DNA of 8,018 nt from LMUY01 sp964246185 (GTDB lineage Bacteria; Pseudomonadota; Alphaproteobacteria; Acetobacterales; Acetobacteraceae), in assembly GCA_964246185.1 (NCBI GenBank), contig CAXTPP010000150.1:1-8018 (forward strand), in the 5' to 3' direction. Position 1 is the stretch's first letter. Each line of letters starts with the position of its first letter. A program made the translations under genes and the position numbers. The notes below the pieces were generated by a model. It ran no database searches. It had not been told where the DNA came from and was given only the letters and a program-made list of their open reading frames with translations. Below are positions 1-7,130 of the stretch, in pieces.

Positions 1-500
1 AGCCCCAGCCCCGCCGCCCGCGCCGCCAGCCAGAGCGTGTGCACGGCCATGACGGCGGAGTAGGCGGCCATCTCCGGCATGGTGCGGCGGCCCAGCGCGT
101 GGCCTTGCGCCGGGTCCGCCTCGGCGAACACCGCCAGGTGGCACGGCGCTTCGTCCAGCCCGGCGAGCTTGAGCTGGCCATACAGGGCGGCGCGGCCGGG
201 CGCCTGCTCCATCAGCGCGTCCGCGTTGCAGGCGGCGAAGCTGGCGCGCACCGCGGCCCGGCGAGTGGGGTCGTCCACCGTGACGAACCGCCACGGCTGG
301 CTCAGCCCAACCGAGGGTGCAAGGGACGCCAACTCCAGCAGCCGGTCCAGCAAGGCTGGGCACACTGGGTCCGCACGGAAATGCCGCACGTCCCGTCGCC
401 AGCGGAACAGCTCGGCCAGTTCCGCCTGGAAGGCCGGATCGAAGGCTGGGGCGCTATGCCCGCCAACTCCTGCGGCGGCGGTTTTGCCTATGATCGACAT
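1..500 (-). CDS. bluB: 5,6-dimethylbenzimidazole synthase BluB (3' part outside window)
   Basis: Reading the minus strand from the ATG at 500 gives an open frame running off the left edge (166 complete residues; family members are about 210-225, so the C-terminus is missing). BluB is a nitroreductase-fold enzyme that consumes FMNH2 and O2 to make 5,6-dimethylbenzimidazole, the lower ligand of vitamin B12. Visible family motifs are FRWRRDVRHF (residues 32-41, flavin phosphate contacts), APSVGLSQPWRF (61-72), KLAGLDEAP (111-119) and LGRRTMPE (136-143), followed by HTLWLAARAAGLG at the cut. These distinguish BluB from generic nitroreductases. The first 20 or so residues are low-complexity and not conserved in my memory of the family, so a later start is conceivable, but no better start is visible. 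It is divergent from accA with 70 bases between the starts. No other cobalamin gene is in the window. The family assignment is firm from motifs; the reaction is established for the family. Confidence 0.9.
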   Translation of the reverse strand, partial: MSIIGKTAAAGVGGHSAPAFDPAFQAELAELFRWRRDVRHFRADPVCPALLDRLLELASLAPSVGLSQPWRFVTVDDPTRRAAVRASFAACNADALMEQAPGRAALYGQLKLAGLDEAPCHLAVFAEADPAQGHALGRRTMPEMAAYSAVMAVHTLWLAARAAGLG

Positions 501-570
501 CCCGCAGACGATAGGCCGCCCGGCCGGGTGGCACTAGCGGGCCGAGTTGGGTGTGCTACAGCACCCCGCC
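501..570. promoter_or_regulatory. bluB/accA divergent intergenic spacer with two inverted repeats
   Basis: This 70-base gap must hold the promoters of both divergent genes. It contains a perfect 10-base palindrome CCCGGCCGGG (519-528) and a hairpin GTGCT-AC-AGCAC (553-564) that ends six bases before the accA ATG. No clear -35/-10 pair and no Shine-Dalgarno sequence is visible in front of accA, so the hairpin covers the place where a ribosome would bind. Regulation by it is only a possibility; GC-rich spacers often contain such palindromes by chance. Confidence 0.3.
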
Positions 571-1527
571 ATGCGTTCGTTCCTGGACTTCGAGAAACCC
601 ATCGCCGAGCTGGAAGCCAAGATCGAGGAGCTGCGGCAGATGCAGGAACCCGGCGGCATCAACATCGCCGAGGAGATCGCCCGCCTCACCGACAAGGTGG
701 ACCGCCAGCTGCGCGGCACCTACGCGCGCCTGACCCCATGGCAGAAGGCGCAGGTCGCCCGCCACCCGGACCGGCCCAAGGCGCTGGCCTACCTGCACAG
801 CCTCATCACCGACTTCACCCCCCTCGCCGGGGACCGCGCCTTCGCGGAGGACGCGGCGGTCGTCGGCGGGCTGGGCCGCTTCGACGGGCGGCCGGTGGTG
901 GTGATCGGCACCGAGAAGGGCACCGACACCGACAGCCGGGTGCGGCACAATTTCGGCATGGCCAAGCCGGAAGGCTACCGCAAGGCCCGCCGCCTGCTGG
1001 AGCTGGCCGGGCGGTTCGGCCTGCCGGTGCTGACCTTCGTCGACACCGCGGGCGCGTTCCCCGGCATCGAGGCGGAGGCGCGCGGCCAGGCGGAGGCCAT
1101 CGCCCGCTCCGTCGAGGCCTGCCTGGACGCGCCGGTGCCGATCGTCGCCACCATCATCGGCGAGGGCGGCTCCGGCGGCGCCATCGCGCTCGCCACCGGG
1201 GACCGGGTGCTGATGCTGGAGCACGCGATCTACTCCGTCATCTCGCCGGAGGGCTGCGCCTCCATCCTGTGGCGGGACGCGGCGCAGGCGGCGCTGGCGG
1301 CCGAGGCGCTGCGGCTGACGGCGGAGGATTTGCGCGGGCTGCGGCTGATCGACGCCGTGGTGGCCGAGCCGCTGGGCGGCGCGCACCGGGACGCGCCCGC
1401 CGCCATCGCGATGGCGGGCGCAGCGGTGCGGCTCGCGCTCGGGGAGCTGGCCGGGCTGGACGGCCCCACCCTGCTGGCCCGGCGGCGCGAGAAGTTCCTC
1501 GCCATGGGCCGCGAGGCGCCGGGCTGA
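571..1527 (+). CDS. accA: Acetyl-CoA carboxylase carboxyltransferase subunit alpha
   Basis: 318 residues, the usual AccA length. With AccD it forms the carboxyltransferase that moves the carboxyl group from carboxybiotin (on AccB) to acetyl-CoA, giving malonyl-CoA for fatty acid synthesis in the cytoplasm. The N-terminus MRSFLDFEKPIAELEAKI with the following helical stretch (residues 1-50) is typical. Next come PWQKAQVARHPDRP (56-69), the crotonase-like core with GTEKGTDTDSRVRHNFGMA (113-131), FVDTAGAFPGIEAEARGQAEAIA (156-178), the oxyanion-type glycine loop GEGGSGGAIA (198-207) and YSVISPEGCASILWRD (221-236). No zinc ribbon is present, as expected because that lies in AccD. I chose the ATG at 571 over the in-frame TTG at 547 because conserved sequence begins exactly there; there is no clear ribosome-binding site. 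It stands alone, divergent from bluB and convergent with the lipoprotein gene. Confidence 0.95.
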   Translation: MRSFLDFEKPIAELEAKIEELRQMQEPGGINIAEEIARLTDKVDRQLRGTYARLTPWQKAQVARHPDRPKALAYLHSLITDFTPLAGDRAFAEDAAVVGGLGRFDGRPVVVIGTEKGTDTDSRVRHNFGMAKPEGYRKARRLLELAGRFGLPVLTFVDTAGAFPGIEAEARGQAEAIARSVEACLDAPVPIVATIIGEGGSGGAIALATGDRVLMLEHAIYSVISPEGCASILWRDAAQAALAAEALRLTAEDLRGLRLIDAVVAEPLGGAHRDAPAAIAMAGAAVRLALGELAGLDGPTLLARRREKFLAMGREAPG

Positions 1528-1542
1528 GGCGAGGGCCTGAGT

Positions 1543-1797
1543 TCAGGACTTTGCGGCGTACCCGCGCGCCTCCATGCATGCCAGAACCTGGTCGTGCTCC
1601 GGCTTGTCCGAGGCGAACATGGCGGCGACGGCCGATGACGGCGATGCGTTGGCCTTGCGGCTCACCTCGGCGTCCACATCCTTGCGGCAGCGCTTCAGAT
1701 CCGACCGGTAGCCTGCCGCCGCATGATCTCCGGCCAGCGGCGGGTCGTAGGCAGCGCATCCGGCGAGCAGGAGGGCAAGGGCGATGGGACGGATCAT
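1543..1797 (-). CDS. Small putative lipoprotein
   Basis: 84 residues from the ATG at 1797. The N-terminus MIRPIALALLLAGCAAYDPP is a short type II signal peptide with a lipobox LLAGC, which predicts cleavage before Cys14 and lipid anchoring to a membrane. The rest is hydrophilic, with Cys at 37 (KRCRKD) and 74 (LACMEARGY) that could form a disulfide in the periplasm. The ending 'ACMEARGY' is a pattern I have seen at the C-terminus of many small uncharacterised proteobacterial lipoproteins. The reading frame stays open upstream to an ATG at 2022, but that extension overlaps the MAPEG-like gene and would bury the signal peptide, so I reject it. It is convergent with accA (15 bases between stops) and divergent from the MAPEG-like gene (40 bases). 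Function unknown. Confidence 0.72.
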   Translation of the reverse strand: MIRPIALALLLAGCAAYDPPLAGDHAAAGYRSDLKRCRKDVDAEVSRKANASPSSAVAAMFASDKPEHDQVLACMEARGYAAKS

Positions 1798-1837
1798 GCT
1801 TCCGGTGTCGCCGGGCCGTGTTACCCGCGTGTGACGG

Positions 1838-2314
1838 ATGAGGCGCATCGCCCTCGCGCTCGGCCTGTGCGGCGCGGCTGCCGCCTGGCTGCTATGGCGG
1901 CAGCTGGCGGCGGAGATCGCGCCGCCGCCGGAGGGCGCCAACCTTTCGGCGCGGCTGGGGATGGCCTGCACCTTCCTGCTGCCGCCGGCGGGCGTGCTAT
2001 GGGCTATGCTGCTGGTGCGCATGACGGCGGCGTTCGCGGGTCGGCATAGCCTGGCGGAGGCAAGCCGGCGCGCGGCGGGGGACAGCGTGGCTCACCTGCT
2101 GGTGTTCGCCCTGGCGCTGCTGGCGCTGTCGGCTGGGCTGGATGCGGCGCGCATGCCGGGCGCCGTGGCGCTTGCCGTCGTGTTCACTGTGGGGCGGGTG
2201 GCGTTCTGGGCTGGTTACCTGGTGGCCCCGCTCGGCGGCGTGTTCGGCACGGCAGTCACGCTGGCCGCCACTGCGGGCGCGCTGGGCTGGGCAGCATTGG
2301 TCTCGCTGGGCTAG
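1838..2314 (+). CDS. MAPEG-like integral membrane protein
   Basis: 158 residues, strongly hydrophobic, with hydrophobic segments near 3-20, 42-63, 84-103, 108-129 and 134-156. The second half, with GDSVAHLLVFALALL (81-95) and FTVGRVAFWAGYLVAPLGGVFGTAVT (116-141), has the pattern of the bacterial MAPEG family (membrane-associated proteins in eicosanoid and glutathione metabolism). These have about four helices and a conserved Arg in the helix that precedes the final one; here the candidate is GR at 119-120. MAPEG enzymes are glutathione transferases or peroxidases in eukaryotes; bacterial members mostly lack a proven role. The ATG at 1838 starts the hydrophobic N-terminus directly; no ribosome-binding site is obvious. 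It ends 9 bases from the convergent DHA2 exporter. The family call rests on pattern memory; a plain membrane protein of unknown function is the alternative. Confidence 0.62.
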   Translation: MRRIALALGLCGAAAAWLLWRQLAAEIAPPPEGANLSARLGMACTFLLPPAGVLWAMLLVRMTAAFAGRHSLAEASRRAAGDSVAHLLVFALALLALSAGLDAARMPGAVALAVVFTVGRVAFWAGYLVAPLGGVFGTAVTLAATAGALGWAALVSLG

Positions 2315-2323
2315 CAGGCTGCC

Positions 2324-3682
2324 TCACCGCGCCAGCAGCCGCGAGAAGCTGGCCAGCCCTGCGCCGCCGGCGAAGCACGCGCCGAGCGCCAGGGCGAGCG
2401 CCGGGCCGTGCAGGGCGGACAGCCCGAAGCACAGCGCCACCAGCGCCGCCCCGGTGGACTGCCCGACCAGGCGGGAGGTGGCCACGATGCCGCTGGCGCC
2501 GCCGCTGCGTTCGGGCGGGGCGGACGCCATGATCGCCCGCAGGTTGGGCGACTGATAGAACCCGAACCCGGCGCCGCACACCGCCATGCGCCATACGATC
2601 GCCCAATCGTCCGGGCGGTCGGGCAGCGCCGCCATCATCGCCAGCCCGGCGCACAGCACCACCATGCCGACGCCGCACAGGATGGCGGGCGGCGCGCGGT
2701 CCGACATCGGCCCGGCGACCGGCGCCATCAGCGCCGTCATCACCGGCCAGGGCGTCAGCAGCAGCCCCGTCTGCACCGCCGTGCGGCCCAGCCCGTTCTG
2801 GAAATAGAACGGCAAGGACACGAAGGAGAGCCCCTGCGCCGCGAACGCGCAGGCGGCGGTGGCGGAGGACAGCGCGAAGATCGGCCGGCGGTAGAGATCG
2901 ACCGGCAGCATGGGCGCCGCCAGCCCCAGCTGCCGCCGCACCAGCAGCACGCCGAACCCGGCCGCACCCGCCAGCATCGCCGCCGTGGCCAAGCCGGACG
3001 CGGAGTGCGCCGCCTCGCTGATGCCCAGCACCAGCAGCCCGAACGTGCCGGCGTTCAGCGCCGCGCTGGCCGCGTCGAACCGGTGGCGGCCGAGCGGCGT
3101 GGCGGGCAGCGCGCGTATGGCCAGCGCCAGCGCGCCCAGCCCGAGCGGCACGTTGATGGCGAACAGCCACGGCCAGGACGCCACGGACAGGATGCCGGCC
3201 GCGACGGTGGGGCCGATGGCGGTCGCGGTCGCCACCACCATGGCGTTCAGCCCGACGCCGCGGCCGAGCTGGCGGGTGGGGTAGATGAAGCGGATCAGCG
3301 CCGTGTTGACGCTCATGATCCCGGCCGAGCCGAAGCCTTGCAGCACCCGCGCCGCCGTCAGCGTCGGCAGCGACCAGCTCAGCGCGCAGGCGAGCGAGGC
3401 GGCGATGAACAGCGCCAGCCCCCAGCCATAGACCCGGCGGTAGCCCACGATCTCGCCGAGCGAGGCGAGCGGCAGCAGGCTGGCGACGAGGGCGAGCTGG
3501 TAGGCGTTCACCACCCAGATGGAGGCGGCCGGCGTCGCGTGGACTTCGGCCGCGATGGTGGGCAGCACGGCGTTGGCGATGGACGTGTCGAGCGAGGCCA
3601 ACCCCATGGCGACGACGATGGTGGCCACCGCCGACCGGCGGCGGGCGGGGGCGAGGCCGTCGGACGGGATCGTGTCGGGCAT
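2324..3682 (-). CDS. MFS drug/metabolite exporter, DHA2 (14-TMS) type
   Basis: About 452 residues of alternating hydrophobic helices and short loops. Counting from the upstream ATG at 3691, the motifs are LDTSIANAVLP in the first helix (34-44, the DHA motif D1), WVVNAYQLALVASLLPLASLGEIVGYRRVY (59-88, motif A with Glu in place of the usual Asp), ARVLQGFGSAGIMSVNTALI (114-133, motif B) and GPTVAAGIL...WPWLFAINVPLG (160-184, motif C of drug:H+ antiporters). These place it among proton-driven exporters of the EmrB/QacA/DHA2 group in the inner membrane; the substrate cannot be read from sequence. Two starts are possible. The ATG at 3691 has GGGAG only one base upstream, while the ATG at 3682 has the same GGGAG ten bases upstream, so I prefer 3682. 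There is no adjacent membrane-fusion partner or regulator gene, so it probably acts alone. Convergent with the MAPEG-like gene. Confidence 0.88.
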   Translation of the reverse strand: MPDTIPSDGLAPARRRSAVATIVVAMGLASLDTSIANAVLPTIAAEVHATPAASIWVVNAYQLALVASLLPLASLGEIVGYRRVYGWGLALFIAASLACALSWSLPTLTAARVLQGFGSAGIMSVNTALIRFIYPTRQLGRGVGLNAMVVATATAIGPTVAAGILSVASWPWLFAINVPLGLGALALAIRALPATPLGRHRFDAASAALNAGTFGLLVLGISEAAHSASGLATAAMLAGAAGFGVLLVRRQLGLAAPMLPVDLYRRPIFALSSATAACAFAAQGLSFVSLPFYFQNGLGRTAVQTGLLLTPWPVMTALMAPVAGPMSDRAPPAILCGVGMVVLCAGLAMMAALPDRPDDWAIVWRMAVCGAGFGFYQSPNLRAIMASAPPERSGGASGIVATSRLVGQSTGAALVALCFGLSALHGPALALALGACFAGGAGLASFSRLLAR

Positions 3683-3770
3683 CGCCGCCATACTCCCGCG
3701 CCGGCCACATGGCGTCCAGGGCCGTTGACCGAGCTTGCCGCGGGCGCGACGGTGGCGCCTGGTTTTACCG

Positions 3771-4067
3771 ATGATCCTGCATGCTCACCTTGCGTCCCTG
3801 GACCTGTCCGACGCGCCCGCTTTGCAGGCCCTGTTTCCGCGTTGGGAGATCGTGCGCCGCGAGCGAAGCGGGATGTGGCTCGCCGGGCTGGCGGAGCGGG
3901 ACTACGTGGCGGAGCCGGCGTCAGGCGCTTCCGCCTGGGCCGCCGTGAACCCCCGGATTTCCCGGGACCCCAGCGCCAGGGCCACGCTGGCCACGATGAT
4001 CGCGGCGCCGATGCCCAAAGCGCGCTGGAGCCCGACCAGCTGCGCGAACGGCCCGCACAGCGCGTAG
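3771..4067 (+). CDS. Doubtful small or truncated ORF of unknown function
   Basis: In the gap between the two exporter genes the plus strand has an ATG at 3771 opening a 98-residue frame. The first 50 or so residues (MILHAHLASLDLSD, then ALQALFPRWEIVRRERSG and WLAGLAERDY) read like genuine protein with mixed hydrophobic and charged content. From about 3902 the frame runs antisense through the 3' end of the second exporter and becomes an Arg/Ser/Ala/Pro-rich shadow. This fits either a gene whose 3' part was replaced when the exporter gene arrived, or pure chance in GC-rich DNA. There is no ribosome-binding site and I recognise no family. Confidence 0.22.
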   Translation: MILHAHLASLDLSDAPALQALFPRWEIVRRERSGMWLAGLAERDYVAEPASGASAWAAVNPRISRDPSARATLATMIAAPMPKARWSPTSCANGPHSA

Positions 4068-5149
4068 CCGACCGGCGCCGAACCGACCGCGACCAAGGTG
4101 ATCAGGGAATTGACCCGGGAAAGCAGGGCTTCCAGGACGCTTGCCTGGATGACCGTGAGCAGCAGCACGTTCAGCACCGCCGCAGCGGCCCCGAACACCA
4201 CGCCGCCAAGAACGACGCCCGCAACCGGCGCGCGCATCGCCAGCAGCGCCAGCAAAAGGGCGAGGGCGGCGGTGGCGCCTTCTATCGCGATGCCCGGCCG
4301 GGATGGCTTGACGCGCAGGACCAGCAACCCGCCCGCGACCCCGCCCAAGCCGACCGCCGAGAGTATCAGGCCCCAGAGCTGCGCCCCCTGCGGGACGGAG
4401 GCGACCGCGACCGCGCCCAGGACGACGAAAGGCGCGAACGCAACCAGGTTCAGCAGGCCGAACTGGACCGTGAGCAGCTGCAGCCAACGGTGGCGCGCGA
4501 ACTCGCGCCACCCAGAGCGCAACTCGGCCAGGAACGACGCTGCCGGCGGACGCTCGACGGTTGCCACTTGCATGGACGCCAGGCAGAGCGCGCTCACGGC
4601 GTAGGAGGCCGCGTCCAGCCGATCGCCAAGGGCGCGCCACCGAAGCCGACGAGCAGGCCTCCCAGGGACGGCCCCAGCACGAAGGCCAGCGAGTTCGCGA
4701 TGCTCGTGATGCCGTTGGCCGCCTGCACCCGCTCGACGCCCGCGACTTGCAGCGCCAGGCCGGTTTCCGCCGGCAGGTAGAACGCCGTGCCCACGCCGGC
4801 GCAGGCCGTCAGCGCCATCATCACCGCCAGCGAGGGATGGCCGGTCGTGAGCAGAACCGCCAGGACGCCCTGGCTCACGAAGCGCACAAGGTCGGACGCC
4901 ACCATGATGGGCCGCCGCGCCCAGCGGTCCCCCCACGACGCCGCCGGCCAGCATAAGCGCGATGGTCGGCGTGGTGCCCGCCATCAGCACCAAGCCGGCG
5001 CCGGTGGCCGAGGCGCCGGTGGCGAGCAGCGCGAAGCTGAGCGCGACCGGCGCAGCGGCCGAGCCGAGCCCGGAGATGCTGATGGCTGCCAGGAAGAGCG
5101 CGAAGGGGCGTTGCCGCAGCAGGGCAACACTCTCGCTTTGCACCTTCAC
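3902..5149 (-). pseudogene. MFS exporter (EntS/MFS_3-like) with two compensating frameshifts
   Basis: From the GTG at 5149 the frame reads LLRQRPFALFLAAISISGLG and onward as a 12-helix MFS protein through helix 2. It then leaves frame at the C6 run 4929-4934 (G6 on the coding strand). Dropping one G there restores GGVVGDRWARRPIMVASDLV, the canonical motif A between helices 2 and 3. The protein then continues in another frame (4905 down to about 4624) with the helix 3-6 region: ACAGVGTAFYLPAETGLAL, QAANGITSIANSLAFVLGPSLGG. Near 4621-4626 a base is missing; adding one joins GGAPLAIG to LDAASYAVSALCL in the original frame, which runs to the stop at 3902. The pattern resembles enterobactin-exporter/macrolide-exporter type MFS proteins, expected in the inner membrane; substrate unknown. 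As written, about 95 residues in the middle are scrambled, so the gene is either a pseudogene or holds two sequencing errors. The GTG start is the most economical choice and is not proven. Confidence 0.8.
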
Positions 5150-5165
5150 ACGCTGCCGGTGGCCG

Positions 5166-5180
5166 TGAGCCGGCGGCTCA
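5166..5180. other. Perfect hairpin upstream of the second MFS gene
   Basis: TGAGCC-GGC-GGCTCA is a perfect 6-bp stem with a 3-base loop, 17 bases upstream of the exporter's GTG start. It could be an operator or leader hairpin. The rest of 5150-5258 is GC-rich without a recognisable gene or promoter. Confidence 0.3.
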
Positions 5181-5329
5181 GCGGGACGCCGCCGCTGCGG
5201 CCGGCCAGTCCGTCCCGGTGCCGGTCGCGTGCCATCAGGCTGATGCCATCGCCCGAACGCCTTGACTCATGGGGTTATACGCGGTCACGGCGGGTATGGT
5301 TCGGTTTTCTGGTCTTGAGGAGGCTGCTC

Positions 5330-5927
5330 ATGCCGGCTGCGGTGAAGATTGCTGACGACAGATGCTTGGCTGAGGAGTTGCGGTCTGCGGCGAGCCGCTG
5401 CCGTGATGGCAACGCGGTGCGTCGGATGCTTGCCCTCGCGCTATTGCCGGAGAGCCATTCGCGTGCGGGTGCAGCCCGGGCCTGCGGCATGGAACGCCAG
5501 ACGTTGCGAGATTGGGTGCATCAGTTCAATGCCGAGGGCATCGCTGGCCTCGTCAATCGCTGGGGTGGCGGCTGCAAGCCCAAGCTGGCGCAAGCGCAGA
5601 CCGACCGCCTGGCTGAGTTGGTGCGCAGCGGTCCCGACCTTGCCGTGCACGGGATGGTGCGCTGGCGTCGGATCGACCTGGCCCGCGTCATGCACCCCGC
5701 GCGTCATGCACCCCGCGCGTCATGCACAGCGAGTTCAACGTGACCTTGAACGAGCCCACCGTGGGCAAGCTGCTGCGCAAACTTGGGTTCAGCCGGATAT
5801 CGGTGCGCCCGCAACACCCCGGGCAGGATGCGGACGCCTTGCAGGCGTATTAAAAAACCTTGCCGGGTTGGTCACAGCCGTCCTGCCATCCAGCGCGGCT
5901 GGCAAGCCGGTCGAGCTTTGGTGGCAG
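5330..5927 (+). pseudogene. IS630 transposase, 5' fragment (two frameshifts)
   Basis: The ATG at 5330 has GAGGAGG seven bases upstream. Residues 1-122 are the IS630 N-terminal region: LPESHSRAGAARACGMERQTLRDWVHQFNAEGIAGLVNR (39-77) is the paired-type helix-turn-helix that binds the ends, followed by GMVRWRRIDLARVMH (108-122). The frame breaks inside a 16-bp tandem repeat at 5684-5727. The natural continuation EFNVTLNEPTVGKLLRKLGF is found from 5731 in another frame. That frame meets a stop at 5851, where TAT is followed by T and six A. Beyond it, NLAGLVTAVLP and GKPVELWWQ continue in a third frame up to 5927, where the IS110 element begins. Family members carry Asp-Glu-Ala-Arg directly after this Gln; that codon is found at 7417. 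The transposase cannot be made from this copy. Confidence 0.85.
5684..5727. repeat. 16-bp tandem repeat inside the IS630 transposase gene
   Basis: The unit CGCGTCATGCACCCCG occurs at 5684-5699 and 5700-5715, and its first 12 bases recur at 5716-5727 before the normal coding sequence resumes. Family logic predicts a single ARVMHSEFNV codon run, so two extra units (32 bases, not a multiple of three) were added and shift the frame. Slipped-strand replication is the simple explanation. Confidence 0.9.
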
Positions 5928-5928
5928 A

Positions 5929-5934
5929 TACTAT
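5929..5934 (+). promoter_or_regulatory. Candidate -10 half of a circle-junction promoter (left end of IS110 element)
   Basis: TACTAT lies two bases inside the left end and matches four of six positions of TATAAT. In the linear copy no -35 stands in front of it. If the ends join through one AG core, TTGACG from the right end (7393-7398) falls 19 bases upstream. Circle-junction promoters are known for IS110-family elements. The spacing is slightly long, so this is a moderate candidate. Confidence 0.42.
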
Positions 5935-6003
5935 GAGAGCGGACACCGCCCGATCTGATCGGTCAGACTGGCCAGCGTCCGCAACCAGATCGGAGCCGCT
6001 GCC

Positions 6004-7128
6004 ATGCCGTCGATCGAGAATGCCGTCCACATCGCCATTGAACTCAGCACGTCAATTTGGCTTGTCGGCACGCGTCTGCCTGGCACCGTCAAGAGCCGGA
6101 TGCACCGCATCGATGCCGGCGACACTGCGGCGCTACTGTCGCTGGTCGGCGATCTGCGCGCCCGACCTGCCAAGGGATCTAATCAAACTCCTGACCTTGT
6201 CTGCTGCTTCGAGGCGAGGCGGGACGGCTTTTGGTTGCACCGGCTGCTGACGGCCAATGGCGTGCCGACCTACGTCGAACCGACCAGCATTCTGGTGAAC
6301 CGCCGGGCACGCCGGGCTAAGACTGACCGGCTTGACGCCGAGGGCCTGCTGCGCGTGCTGGCCGCCTACGTCGGCGGTGACCACCAAGTCTGTAGCATGG
6401 TCAGGGTGCCTACGCCGGAGGAGGAGGATGCCAAGCGTCCGCACCGCGAGCGAGAGCACTTGGTCCAGGAGCGCACCCGGTTCGAGAACCGCATCCTCGC
6501 CCTGCTTGCGACACAAGGCATCCGGGAAAGGCCATCGTTGCGCAGCTGGGAGCGTGACCTTAATGCCTTGCAGACCGGCGACGACCGGGCCGTACCGGCG
6601 AACCTGCTGGCTGAACTGCGCCGGCTTCGCCGCCGGCTCGTGCTGACGATGGAGTTGATCCGCGAGCTCGATGCCGAGCGGGCAACGGCGCTTGCGGCCG
6701 CGCCCGACGAGGCTGCGTCGCAGAAAGTCACAGTCTTGCAGCGCATCCGCGGCATCGCCGAGAACTTTGCGGCTGTATTGGTCAGGGAGGTGCTGTATCA
6801 CCCATTCAGCAGCCGCAAGCAGCTGGCCAGCTACGTCGGCCTGACCCCTACGCCATACCAGAGCGGAACCATGGACCGCGATCGGCGCATCGCGCGCGCT
6901 GGAAACTCGCGAGCGCGCACGACCATGGTGCAGCTCGCCTGGCTGTGGCTGCGCTACCAGCCCGAAAGTGCGCTGGCCGCATGGTTCCGCACCCGGGTCG
7001 GCACGCTGCAAGGGCGCACGCGGCGGATCGCGATTGTCGCCATGACCAGAAAGCTGCTGATCGCGCTGTGGCGCTACACCGAGACCGGGCAGATCCCGGA
7101 CGGTGTGGCTGTCCGCGCAGCAGCATAG
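6004..7128 (+). CDS. IS110/IS1111-family transposase (DEDD recombinase)
   Basis: 374 residues, uninterrupted, ATG with GGAG eight bases upstream. The N-terminal RuvC-like DEDD domain covers about 1-165. The first acidic position is in HIAIELSTSIW (Glu13, where many IS110 proteins have Asp), then CCFEARRDG (Glu70) and RRAKTDRLDAEGL (Asp108, Asp111). A coiled, Arg/Glu-rich linker spans about 140-235. The C-terminal Transposase_20 domain has VLQRIRGIAENFAAVLVREV (244-263) with the helix-hairpin-helix-like GIAE. QLASYVGLTPTPYQSG (273-288) holds Ser287, the expected catalytic serine, followed by DRDRRIARAGNSRARTTMVQLAWLWLRYQP (291-320). Enzymes of this family cut and exchange strands at a dinucleotide core, using the DEDD site together with the serine, guided by an RNA made from the element's non-coding end. 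All key positions are occupied, so it may be active. The closest relatives I recall are in Acetobacteraceae. Confidence 0.93.
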   Translation: MPSIENAVHIAIELSTSIWLVGTRLPGTVKSRMHRIDAGDTAALLSLVGDLRARPAKGSNQTPDLVCCFEARRDGFWLHRLLTANGVPTYVEPTSILVNRRARRAKTDRLDAEGLLRVLAAYVGGDHQVCSMVRVPTPEEEDAKRPHREREHLVQERTRFENRILALLATQGIRERPSLRSWERDLNALQTGDDRAVPANLLAELRRLRRRLVLTMELIRELDAERATALAAAPDEAASQKVTVLQRIRGIAENFAAVLVREVLYHPFSSRKQLASYVGLTPTPYQSGTMDRDRRIARAGNSRARTTMVQLAWLWLRYQPESALAAWFRTRVGTLQGRTRRIAIVAMTRKLLIALWRYTETGQIPDGVAVRAAA

Positions 7129-7130
7129 GG

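Noticed and set aside
1536..1547. Small inverted repeat CCTGA-GT-TCAGG after accA as a terminator
   Set aside because: The stem is only five pairs with a two-base loop, there is no T tract, and it overlaps the stop of the convergent gene.
39..1841. A 600-residue open frame on the plus strand
   Set aside because: It covers bluB antisense and accA in the wrong frame, with low-complexity Arg/Gly/Pro/Ala composition; the real proteins in other frames have clear family motifs.
1798..2022. N-terminal extension of the small lipoprotein
   Set aside because: It overlaps the MAPEG-like gene and would place the lipobox signal peptide in the middle of the protein.
2408..4780. A 790-residue open frame on the plus strand
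   Set aside because: It lies antisense to the two MFS exporters, is dominated by Arg, Gly, Gln and Ala without domain pattern, and arises from GC-rich codon bias on the opposite strand.
5684..5727. CRISPR-like repeat
   Set aside because: The units are directly adjacent with no spacers and lie inside a transposase gene; this is a simple tandem duplication.
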